Below, piece by piece: positions 16,295 through 24,386 of a DNA stretch of 54,341 bases. Origin of the DNA: Sorangiineae bacterium NIC37A_2 (lineage in GTDB: Bacteria > Myxococcota_A > Polyangia > Polyangiales > Polyangiaceae); assembly GCA_002085155.1 (NCBI GenBank), contig NASX01000031.1:1-54341 (forward strand). Reading direction: 5' to 3'. A program made the position numbers and the translations under genes. The notes under the pieces are model-generated. The model was not told the origin of the DNA, ran no database searches, and saw nothing but the letters and a program-made list of their open reading frames with translations. The first letter of the stretch is position 1, and every line of letters starts with the position of its first letter.

Positions 16295-18115
16295 CTATTT
16301 GAGCGGGCGCTCGGCGCGAATGATGAGGCTCGGGGAGTTGCTGCCGAGGAAGGCGCCCGGTGTGCTCGGACTGCCCGACACCGAGTGCACCACGAAACCA
16401 ACGTCGTGGAACAGCTTGCCGATCTCCGAGAGACAGTAGAGGCGAATCGAGTAGGTGACCTCTTTGCTGCGTCCATCGTCGAGGATGACGCTGCGCTTCA
16501 CGGTCAGGCGACTCGTGATGAAGTCGAGGGACATGTCATCCATGCAGATGCAGCCGTCGCCTTCATACCAATTGCTGATCGGAGCTTCCCGCGCCGCGTA
16601 GTCGCGATTCAAGACCTCCATCAGGAGTACGCCGCCGGGGCGAAGGGCCGAATACATGCGCCGGAGCACGTCTGCGTTCCGCTCCTCTTCGAAGTAACCG
16701 AAGGACGTATTCCAAGAGACGATGCCATCGAACATGGACTCGAAGGCCATTTCGCGCATGTCCCCTTGGAGGAAGTTGATCTTTTGGCTCGCGGACTGGG
16801 CCCGGTCGGCGGCCATGGCGAGCTGGAACACGGAGAGATCGTAGCCGACGACCGAGTAGCCTCGCTTGCCGAGCTCGACCGCGTACTCTCCCTGACCACA
16901 GGCAAGATCCAAGACAACGGACCCCGGGGGTAGGGCCAGTGAGCGTTCGATGAAGGTGGTCTCGCGCTCAATCTGAGCGGGCGTCGGCGGTCGGTAGCTG
17001 CGCGAGAAATCGTCCCCGAAGATTTCCTCCCACCAGGGCTTCTTCTTCATCTTCGCGGTCGGCAGCGCTGGTCTCGCAGGGCCGCCCGCGGGCGTCGCCT
17101 TCAGTGACTGCGGCGGGCTGCGCTTCGGGGGCGGCGGACGATCACCGGGGGAGCTCGTCGAAGCCGGAGGAGCCACAGCCGCGGGCGCCACAGCGGGTCC
17201 CGAGGTTGTCTCGGGTCGAGCCTCGTCGCCTTCCCGAGGCTGGTAACTCGGAGCGATCGGTGTCGGTTCGACGTCTTCAAGCTCTGCTTCGAGCTCCTCG
17301 TCGTGCCGCTCGGAGAGGGGCTCGATGTCGTCCGCCTGGAGAAAGCCCGGGAGCGAGATGCGCGGCTCCGAATCCCGCGCCTCCTCGGCGAGCAACTCGA
17401 CAATCGCTTCGACGACGGGAGTCTCGGCCGGAGCAGGCGACTCCGCCTCTTCGAAATGGACCGGAGGCTCCTCGAAGTCCCCCGTCGGCGCCACGAACAC
17501 AGGCGTGGCCGCGTCCGAGAGCTCATCAGAAAAGGACGGCAGCGGACGATCGCTCGCCGCTTTCGGGCCGGAGACAGGACGGCCAGAAATCGGTGGAGGA
17601 CCCGAGACCGGAGGGCCCGAGACCGGAGGGCCGGAAATCGGGGAACCGGGCGTCTGAGGTAAGGAGTTCGCGCTCGGAACGGGGCTCGGCCAAACAGCCG
17701 ACGGAAGAGCACCCGGCGGCGGGAACGAACCCGGGGTCGGCCCGGTCGGTGGGCGCGAAGCCACAGGCGGCGGATTCGGAGGGAACGAGCCCGGCGTCGG
17801 CCCGGTCGGTGGGCGCGAAGCCACAGGCGGCGGATTCGGAGGGAACGAGCCCGGCGCCCCAGCCCCTGCGCTCGCGTCGCCCACGTCCCCTGCGGAGGCG
17901 CCTTGTTCGACGTCCACATCGACTTCGACTTCGTGCTCCGGCGACGACCAAGCAGGCGAGCTCGTCTCCTCCGAGCTCGGCGCGGACGCGTCGGCCCTAC
18001 GACTCGGAGGCGAGCTGCGCGACAGCGCGATGACTCGCATCGCCCGAATCGGCGCGGGGGTGCGCTCCTCAGTCGCCTCGCCTGGGCTACCGCTCTTGTC
18101 GCCGCCGCTGCTCAT
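16295..18115 (-). CDS. SAM-dependent methyltransferase with long Pro-rich N-terminus
   Basis: This is a 606-residue protein. Residues about 1-370 are low-complexity (Pro, Ser, Glu), including two full copies and part of a third of a 20-residue SFPPNPPPVASRPP-type repeat and a run of GPPVS/GPPIS units. The C-terminal 220 residues are a class I methyltransferase: VVLDLACGQGEYA (motif I, SAM binding), a following acidic YDLS, then GDMRE and GIVSWNTSFGYF, and a KRSVILDDGRSKEVTY strand set. It overlaps the psd stop by 4 bp, so it is last in that operon. The small-molecule or lipid substrate is unknown; a phospholipid link is suggested only by psd. The N-terminus may be a disordered tether. Confidence 0.85.
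   Translation of the reverse strand: MSSGGDKSGSPGEATEERTPAPIRAMRVIALSRSSPPSRRADASAPSSEETSSPAWSSPEHEVEVDVDVEQGASAGDVGDASAGAGAPGSFPPNPPPVASRPPTGPTPGSFPPNPPPVASRPPTGPTPGSFPPPGALPSAVWPSPVPSANSLPQTPGSPISGPPVSGPPVSGPPPISGRPVSGPKAASDRPLPSFSDELSDAATPVFVAPTGDFEEPPVHFEEAESPAPAETPVVEAIVELLAEEARDSEPRISLPGFLQADDIEPLSERHDEELEAELEDVEPTPIAPSYQPREGDEARPETTSGPAVAPAAVAPPASTSSPGDRPPPPKRSPPQSLKATPAGGPARPALPTAKMKKKPWWEEIFGDDFSRSYRPPTPAQIERETTFIERSLALPPGSVVLDLACGQGEYAVELGKRGYSVVGYDLSVFQLAMAADRAQSASQKINFLQGDMREMAFESMFDGIVSWNTSFGYFEEERNADVLRRMYSALRPGGVLLMEVLNRDYAAREAPISNWYEGDGCICMDDMSLDFITSRLTVKRSVILDDGRSKEVTYSIRLYCLSEIGKLFHDVGFVVHSVSGSPSTPGAFLGSNSPSLIIRAERPLK
17721..17857. repeat. 60-bp coding tandem repeat inside the methyltransferase gene
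   Basis: Two almost perfect 60-bp units (17721-17780 and 17781-17840) and 17 bp of a third encode the Pro-rich repeats. Near-identity at the DNA level points to recent slippage or expansion, so length is probably variable between strains. Confidence 0.88.
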
Positions 18116-18933
18116 GCTTCCCTCACAAGTCCGGTCCCATAGCGAATGACGCCGAGACCGCGGGAGATATGGACACCTGGTTCGACGAGGACAACCGCCG
18201 TCGAACCCAAATGGAATTTACCGAGCTCGTCGCCGCGGCGGACCGGGACCGGAGGAGTCAATCGCGTGAGGCCCTTCGGAACCGAGGGCTCCGGGATCAT
18301 GGTCACGCTGATGCGCCCGACGATGGTCGCGCCGACCATCACGACAGTGACGCGGCCGAGGTGCTCGGTGTCGATGTGGATCGCGACCCGGTTATTGCGC
18401 ACAAAAAGCCCAGGGAAATGGGCCTCGCCGATCGCGTTCACCGGGAACAGATCCCCGGGGATGCCGACGACCTCCGAGACGCTCCCGTCCACAGGGCTGT
18501 GCACCCGGTGGTAGTCGGAGGGCGCCAGATAAACGACAGCGAACTCTCCACCGATGAAGCGCTGGCTTTCCTTCGCGTCACCGACGAGCTCAGCTACTTC
18601 GTAGACCTGCTGCTTGACGACGATCTTCCCAGCGCCGTCGATCGGCCCCGCCGCAGACAGCTTTCCGTCGGCGGGCGAAACGAGCGGGACATCTGCGATC
18701 GGGCGCACACCGGGGCGGAGCGCCCGCGTGAAGAAGGCATCGAAGGACTCATAAGGCCCCGCCTCCGCCGCCTCGTCCATGTTCACCGGATAGAAACGTC
18801 GATAGATCCCTTCGACCAAGCCCGCCGCTACCGGCGGCAGTCCTTTCTCCGAAAGGGCGCCGACAGCGCGACTCAACTGGACTCGGGGCAACGCTCGAAT
18901 GAGCTGGGCCGCAGCTAGGGAGGTAAAACTCAC
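18112..18933 (-). CDS. psd: Phosphatidylserine decarboxylase proenzyme
   Basis: This 273-residue protein converts phosphatidylserine to phosphatidylethanolamine at the inner membrane. The self-cleavage motif is L-G-S-T with the pyruvoyl-forming Ser at 244 (FHLGSTAVV). Other family landmarks are FFTRALRPGVRPI, SPADGKLS, YLAPSDYHRVHSP, and GDLFPVN with LFVRNNRV. I chose the GTG at 18933, preceded by GGAAG, because homology to the enterobacterial enzyme begins just there. The only upstream ATG (19077) would add 48 residues of poor similarity and overlap the previous gene. It is coupled to the methyltransferase gene (4-bp overlap). Confidence 0.93.
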   Translation of the reverse strand: MSFTSLAAAQLIRALPRVQLSRAVGALSEKGLPPVAAGLVEGIYRRFYPVNMDEAAEAGPYESFDAFFTRALRPGVRPIADVPLVSPADGKLSAAGPIDGAGKIVVKQQVYEVAELVGDAKESQRFIGGEFAVVYLAPSDYHRVHSPVDGSVSEVVGIPGDLFPVNAIGEAHFPGLFVRNNRVAIHIDTEHLGRVTVVMVGATIVGRISVTMIPEPSVPKGLTRLTPPVPVRRGDELGKFHLGSTAVVLVEPGVHISRGLGVIRYGTGLVREA

Positions 18934-19034
18934 GAAGTCTTCCGAAGGTGGGTGCTCAGGGCAGGCAATCCTATGGTAGGCGCTCGCGAAACTCTTGGTC
19001 AAATCGCGGGCGAGCGTGTGCCCGGTGGTCGATC

Positions 19035-20627
19035 TTACTCGGCCCCGCGCGGAACCAAAGAGCGCACATGGGCGCACAGGGGTGAGAGCGCCGCTTTGTT
19101 CTCGGGACTGAGCGGTTCGGTCCCGGAAATGACGTCCCGCGGGGCATCCATGCAGGCCACCTCGAGCAGGTAAGGATCAAGCCCGAGGGCCTGATGCCCC
19201 AGGTCGCCGGAGACATTTGACGCCTTGGCCAGGAGCGCCAGATGCCCCCCATGGGCGGAAGCGACTTCCTCCACGCTGCCGAGAACTGTCCGCTCTTCCT
19301 CGACGAGTCCGTCGCGGGCAGCAGCCCGCGCAGCACTGAAGCGCAAGGGCGCGCTCGCCGGGACCCGATCGAGCTCGAGGGCCGCGCGCTCGAAGGACTC
19401 CTCGTAACGACCGGCGAAGAAGAGGAGCTCGCTCACGCGGTTGGCTCGGGCCGCGGTGACCATTCCGGCCCCCTCTGCGCCAGGCCCCGTGTCCGCGGCA
19501 AGATCTCGCTGGCTCAGCTCCGCGTGAAAGAGCGTTTGCCACTCCGAGAGCCCATAGCCAGAAATTCCACGCAGCGCCCGATCGGGATCGCCGAGCAGCG
19601 CAATCTCGCGGAGCAGCGCAGGCAGAGCAGCCGGTCCGGACTTATCGATCCAAAAGCCGACGAAGCTCGTCACCTCCGCGAAGGCGATCTGCGCCGCGTC
19701 CGCCGAAGGCAACAGCGCGATCGAGGAGCCAAGCCGATCGACTCCTCGCAGGCGCCCGGAGCGATAGGCCCGGGTTGCTACCTCGAGCGGACGATCGCGA
19801 TCGTCAAAGGCGCGGGGAGCGCGCCAGCGTCTTTCCTCTCGTTTCGCCACCCCCTCCTGGAGCCAGAGCGGAGCTCTGTCGAAGCTCGCACGGCTGATGA
19901 TGAGGTGGGTGATTTCGTGGGCCAAAGTATCCTGCCACGGATACCCGTGGCGCGGCGCGCGCGGAGTGATCATCGTCACGCGCCCATAACGAGCTACCGC
20001 GACCGTGCCCGTCGTCTCGGCGGCGTCGAGAGGTAATCCGGTCACAGCCGAGAGCGAGAAGAGGTCGCGCACGAGATCGATCCGGAGCGGCCGCGGCAGC
20101 TTGGTCCGGAGATCTTTTTCGATGGCGTCGCGAGCCGCGGCCGCGGTGTCCATGATGAGCTCGGCGAGCACCTGGTCGGCCGAGTCTTGCATCCTGAGCC
20201 AGACTCCGCGCCGCGCGTCTTGCATCACACGCGCTCCCACCGTCGCACCGGCGCATCGTTCTGCGTAGGCGCGAAGCTCTTTGGCTCCGTCCAGGCTCTC
20301 GAGAGCCGCTCCCGAGAGGCGGGACAGCGCCCCCTCACAATCACCGCGGTACACGTCGAGGCGCGCGCGAGCGCGCGCAGCGAGCGGTCCCTGCATACCC
20401 TGCAAGAGTTTCTCCGCCTCCTCCACATCGAGCGTGATGATCTTGGCCTCAGCGGCGCGCACGCGCAGCTCCGTCAACTTGCGCGACAGAGCGACAAGAT
20501 CCGGCTGCTCACCTTCCCCAGCTTTTTCGGGTGGCTTCGGCGTGAAGTACCCGATCGCGTACATTCCCCCGCCGAGAGTCAGCGCGAAGACGAGCGCCGT
20601 GAGCAAATACCGTCCCGGAATCTTCAT
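19035..20627 (-). CDS. Membrane-anchored peptidase-MA-like metalloprotease
   Basis: This 530-residue protein has an N-terminal membrane helix (about residues 8-28). A helical region follows, then a gluzincin core: HEITH at 237-241 and WLQEG at 255-259, giving ligands H237, H241 and E258 with base E238. The spacing and the WLQEG motif fit the peptidase MA-like family. The C-terminal half is helical and TPR-like. The start overlaps the stop of the upstream DUF4175 gene by 4 bp, so the two are co-translated. The active site should face the periplasm. Substrate unknown. Confidence 0.85.
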   Translation of the reverse strand: MKIPGRYLLTALVFALTLGGGMYAIGYFTPKPPEKAGEGEQPDLVALSRKLTELRVRAAEAKIITLDVEEAEKLLQGMQGPLAARARARLDVYRGDCEGALSRLSGAALESLDGAKELRAYAERCAGATVGARVMQDARRGVWLRMQDSADQVLAELIMDTAAAARDAIEKDLRTKLPRPLRIDLVRDLFSLSAVTGLPLDAAETTGTVAVARYGRVTMITPRAPRHGYPWQDTLAHEITHLIISRASFDRAPLWLQEGVAKREERRWRAPRAFDDRDRPLEVATRAYRSGRLRGVDRLGSSIALLPSADAAQIAFAEVTSFVGFWIDKSGPAALPALLREIALLGDPDRALRGISGYGLSEWQTLFHAELSQRDLAADTGPGAEGAGMVTAARANRVSELLFFAGRYEESFERAALELDRVPASAPLRFSAARAAARDGLVEEERTVLGSVEEVASAHGGHLALLAKASNVSGDLGHQALGLDPYLLEVACMDAPRDVISGTEPLSPENKAALSPLCAHVRSLVPRGAE

Positions 20628-23524
20628 TGCAGCTTCTCGAGGTACCGACTCACACTCGCCCCATACCGTCCGCTGCGATCGCGGAGCCCGGCCTGGACGC
20701 GCTCCCGAAAGGCCCGCCCGAGGTTCTTCTCTTCTTGGGGAACGACGCCGTGCTCCCGTGTCGACTCGACGCCTTCCCCTTCTTCGTCGCCCCCCGGTCG
20801 GCCTTCTCGCTGCTCCCCGCCTTCACCCCCGCCGCCTTCGCTCGGCTGCTCGCTGCGCGCGCGCTCCAGCTCAGTCTGAGCCCGGTCCGCTTGCGCGCGC
20901 GCCTCTTCGGCGTCTCCTTGATCGAGCGCGTCCGCGGCCTTCTTCATGAATTGTGCTGCACGCTCGAGCGCCCGCACCGATTCTTCTGGGAGACGCGCGG
21001 ACCCCGTCGCCCCCTTCTTCGCCAAGGTGCGCGCCCGCTCAGAAAAGCGCCGCTCCCGCTCGGCGTTGCCACGGAGCGAGTCGTCTCCCTTGAGGGCCTC
21101 ACGGCGCCGCGCCTGGTTCGCGCGCGCAGCATCGAGCGCCGCCTGCACGCCGGTCACCGCGCGCTCGAGCGCCTCCGGGCTCACCGTCGAACCACGCTCT
21201 TCGCCGAGTTCACGGGCCCGCTCGAGAGCTCCGAGCGCCGCCTCACCCCGCTCGATGGCCCGCTTGATATCGAGCCCCTCGAGAGCATCAGCCATCGCTT
21301 CCGCCTGACCACGACCGAGCGCCGCCTCTGCGCGAGCGCTCCCCGGAGCGCTCGCGCCCTCGGGCAACTCCGCGACCGCGTCCCTCAACTTCTCGGCAAG
21401 TTCCTCTTCCCGCCCGGGCGCGTCCGCCTGGGCCGCGAGGCGCGCATCTCGGACAATACGCTCGAGCTCACTCAACTCTCCCGCGTGTTCCTTTCGTAGA
21501 CGCTCAGTCTCCTTTTCGAGAGAGCGAAACTCCTCGGGAGCCTGAGAGAGTGACCCCTGCCCTCCGCCCTTGGGCGTGCCGCTCTCGACGCTCGCCGGTC
21601 CGGTCGCCGGAGCCTCACCGCGCGCCCCGAAGCTCGGGCTCCCGCGGCGCAAGCGGGCCGCGAGGTGTTCCGCGATGCGCGCGACTCGATCCCAGGCCCG
21701 ATCTTTGACGCTGCGCTTGAGGCGGCCGAGATCTGCCTCAGCGACGGAGCCCAAGTCGGCTCCGAGCACACCGAGCTCGGAGAGGTTCTTCGCCCCGGCG
21801 GCCAACAGCTCGCGGAGCTCAGCGATCACCTCCGGCCCGCGGTTCTTCTCGGTATCGGAGGACTTCTGCGCGAGGGCCTTCACCTCATCCAGAGCTAACG
21901 CAAGATCGCTCGCCAAGCGCTCCGCGTCCTTCGCGCTCAGCTCGGAGAGAAGCACGTCGACCGCCAAGACTGCGCTCTCCGGATCGAGCCGCTCCGGACC
22001 TTTGGCCTCGAGCGCGCTCACCTGGGCCCGCAAAAATCCGAGAGACCCTGTCGCCCCTTCCGGAAGCGTCGCCAGGCCCTTCTCGAGCTCCTCGAGCGCC
22101 GCGTTCAGATCGCCGCTCGCCGCACCCTGCGCCTCACGGCGCGCGCCGCCGATCTCAAAGCCCGCTGCGCGCGCATTCGCATAATAGTGGACGAGGCTGC
22201 TCCGAAACTTTTTGAACAAGCGATAGCGCTCGACGAGGCTCGCCCCGAGCGCCTCGGGGACGATCGTGATCGACTCGCTGCGACTGGCGGCGCCGCGCCT
22301 CGAGAGCGCTGCATCGCGAGCCTCAATGCGCACTTCGACGGGCAGGTACGCCCCCAGCAGCATCGGATGATCGGCCTTGAGCTCCGTAACGCCGGACTCG
22401 CCGAGGGTTCCTCGCGCCGGCCGAGCGAGGGCTGTGCGTTCTTCTCGCCTTCCACTCTCGAGGACGAGGTCGACTTCCGTGATGCCGCGGTCGTCGGTCA
22501 CCTCATACTCAAGAGGAAGGCTCGTGACGTCGCGCAGCGCGATCGAGCGAGGAGCCCCCTTCAAGATGACCGTCGGCTCCCGATCCGGCAGAGCGAAGAT
22601 CGTCTTCTCGAAAGGATCGATGATCAGCGAGGTGCCAAAGCGGGCCGCGATGCGGAGCACGATCGTCTCTTCGATCGTGATCTCTGCGGTCAAGGTTCCT
22701 TCCGCGTCGGGGCGAAACGGGATCTCTTGTTCTCCGTCCGTCAGCACGAGATCGCGCCCCAGGGCGATCGCCTCCGCTTCGACCGTGACGCGGCTCCCGA
22801 CGGGAAGAACCGCCGTGTCGCCCCAGAGGCTCTGAGTCACGGCGCGCCCAGCCATGTCGCTCGGCGGACGCACGATGACGCGCGCCTTCTCGACATAGGG
22901 CAGCATGTAAGGAGCCACCCGATCCTGCACCAAGAGCAGGTTCGTACCCTCGACGAGCTCGAAGATGCGCCCTGAGGCGAGGGACAGTGTGCCGAAGCAG
23001 AGCACAAGGCCGAGCGCTAAGAAGATCCGCCCTCGCTTCTGGAGCGCGCGGCGAATCGCCTCGGTGTCGAGGCTCGCCACCAGCTTCTCCCAGTGCAAAC
23101 GGACGAGCTCTGCGGAGCCCACCGGCTGACCACTGAGAGAGGCTTCGAGGAGCGCATCCGCGCGGGCAAGTTCGTCCGCGCGCGCTCGGTCGACGAGCCC
23201 CACCGTGCGCCTGAGGATGCGCTCGGGGCGCGAGAGGCGGCGACGTGAAGCAAGCATGAGCGCGAAAAACGCCGCAAGAAGCAGCCCGAGCATCCCTCGC
23301 GCGATCAGACGGTCCCGCGGCAACCCGCTCCGGGCCAGGAGCGCCGCCGCCCCACACACGACAAGCCCCGTACCGAGCGCAAACAGGAACTCGGGGGCCC
23401 GCAGAGCTTTCTTGTAACTCTGCGCAAGAGGGGCGAGGCGCGCGAGCCGACTCCGAGGATCCTTAGCCACCAGAAATGGTGCTATAGCCGATTGTCGCGG
23501 GGGCCGCTGCCCCGCCGGTTGCAT
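20624..23524 (-). CDS. DUF4175-type membrane protein with long coiled-coil region
   Basis: This protein of about 966 residues has three predicted membrane helices near the N-terminus, then a beta-rich periplasmic region with the LEYEVTDDRGITEVDLVLE motif typical of DUF4175 proteins. A very long Glu/Arg/Ala-rich helical part (roughly the last 450 residues) follows, interrupted by Gly/Pro links. In other bacteria DUF4175 genes sit beside MoxR/vWA-type gene groups; here the partner is the MA-like peptidase. The start is uncertain: the ATG at 23524 shares two bases with the start of the divergent gene. A GTG at 23470 would remove the overlap. Neither has a clear Shine-Dalgarno. Confidence 0.8.
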   Translation of the reverse strand: MQPAGQRPPRQSAIAPFLVAKDPRSRLARLAPLAQSYKKALRAPEFLFALGTGLVVCGAAALLARSGLPRDRLIARGMLGLLLAAFFALMLASRRRLSRPERILRRTVGLVDRARADELARADALLEASLSGQPVGSAELVRLHWEKLVASLDTEAIRRALQKRGRIFLALGLVLCFGTLSLASGRIFELVEGTNLLLVQDRVAPYMLPYVEKARVIVRPPSDMAGRAVTQSLWGDTAVLPVGSRVTVEAEAIALGRDLVLTDGEQEIPFRPDAEGTLTAEITIEETIVLRIAARFGTSLIIDPFEKTIFALPDREPTVILKGAPRSIALRDVTSLPLEYEVTDDRGITEVDLVLESGRREERTALARPARGTLGESGVTELKADHPMLLGAYLPVEVRIEARDAALSRRGAASRSESITIVPEALGASLVERYRLFKKFRSSLVHYYANARAAGFEIGGARREAQGAASGDLNAALEELEKGLATLPEGATGSLGFLRAQVSALEAKGPERLDPESAVLAVDVLLSELSAKDAERLASDLALALDEVKALAQKSSDTEKNRGPEVIAELRELLAAGAKNLSELGVLGADLGSVAEADLGRLKRSVKDRAWDRVARIAEHLAARLRRGSPSFGARGEAPATGPASVESGTPKGGGQGSLSQAPEEFRSLEKETERLRKEHAGELSELERIVRDARLAAQADAPGREEELAEKLRDAVAELPEGASAPGSARAEAALGRGQAEAMADALEGLDIKRAIERGEAALGALERARELGEERGSTVSPEALERAVTGVQAALDAARANQARRREALKGDDSLRGNAERERRFSERARTLAKKGATGSARLPEESVRALERAAQFMKKAADALDQGDAEEARAQADRAQTELERARSEQPSEGGGGEGGEQREGRPGGDEEGEGVESTREHGVVPQEEKNLGRAFRERVQAGLRDRSGRYGASVSRYLEKLQ

Positions 23525-24284
23525 GATGCCAGATTCGCCGTCCGATTTGGCCCGCTCCCTGGTCGCGCTCCCTGAATTGGGCCTGCGTGTCGCCTGGCTT
23601 CTGGATTGGACCTCGAGGAGCGCCGCGCCCACCATCGCTCACAGCCTCGACGCGACCCTCGGTCGCTCCATCGCCGGTGACGCCCGCGCGAAAGAGTCCG
23701 CCCTGCCCATCGCGCTGCTGCTGGCGCGCAACTACGAGGCCCCTTGGCTCGAAGATCTCCGAAAAGAAGCGGACGCGCGGGGCTACCTTTCCTTAGGGCG
23801 CGTGCTCGAGCGGGCTGGTCCTGGCCCGGAGCTCGATTTTGAAATCCGCGTCCCGAAGTACGGGCCGAGGGAGGTGACCCTCGGCGAGCGCCGCTCCATG
23901 GCTCGGCGCCCGAGCCGCCTGCAGATCGAAAAGCTGATCCTCGACCCGGACCCAGGTGTGATCCGTCAGCTCCTCCTCTGTAGTTCCCTGCGTGAGGAGG
24001 ACGTGCTCCTGATGGCGGCGCGACGTCCGACGCTGCCTCCGCTCCTCGAGACGATCGTCGCCTCGGACCGCTGGATGGCCCGCACCCGGATCAGAAATGC
24101 CCTGATCCTGAATCCATACGCTCCGCTTGGCCTTGTCTTCCCCCTGATCCTGACGCTGACGCGCGAAGACCTCAACATCGTCGCGAGCGCCATGTCCATC
24201 AACCCGCTCCTACGCCGCGCCGCCACCGAGCTCGTCCAGCGCCTGCCGCCGCTCTCAGCGCCGCCGTCACCGTTTGCCCACTGA
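23523..24284 (+). CDS. Cytoplasmic helical protein, possibly HEAT-like
   Basis: This 253-residue protein is made of Leu/Arg-rich helical pairs (DPDPGVIRQLLLCSSLREEDVLLMAARRPTL in overlapping pieces, then RNALILNPYAPLGL), as in HEAT-like scaffolds. No catalytic motif, signal peptide or membrane segment is present. There are two ATGs in a row, at 23523 and 23526; no Shine-Dalgarno is visible, so the mRNA may be leaderless. It diverges from the DUF4175 gene with overlapping starts. A hairpin follows 30 bp after the stop. Confidence 0.75.
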   Translation: MMPDSPSDLARSLVALPELGLRVAWLLDWTSRSAAPTIAHSLDATLGRSIAGDARAKESALPIALLLARNYEAPWLEDLRKEADARGYLSLGRVLERAGPGPELDFEIRVPKYGPREVTLGERRSMARRPSRLQIEKLILDPDPGVIRQLLLCSSLREEDVLLMAARRPTLPPLLETIVASDRWMARTRIRNALILNPYAPLGLVFPLILTLTREDLNIVASAMSINPLLRRAATELVQRLPPLSAPPSPFAH

Positions 24285-24314
24285 AAGGAGCGTCCAGCAG
24301 GGCGCACAAAGGAA

Positions 24315-24340
24315 AAGCGTCGCCCCCCCGGACGACGCTT
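24315..24340. terminator. Bidirectional terminator between convergent genes
   Basis: An 8-bp perfect stem (AAGCGTCG paired with CGACGCTT) with a 10-nt C-rich loop sits between the convergent genes ending at 24284 and 24387. On the minus strand it is followed by TTCCTTT. It most likely ends both transcripts. Confidence 0.75.
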
Positions 24341-24386
24341 CTCACGATGGGGAGCTCTCCGCGAAAGAGAGCTCTCCCGAACCGAC

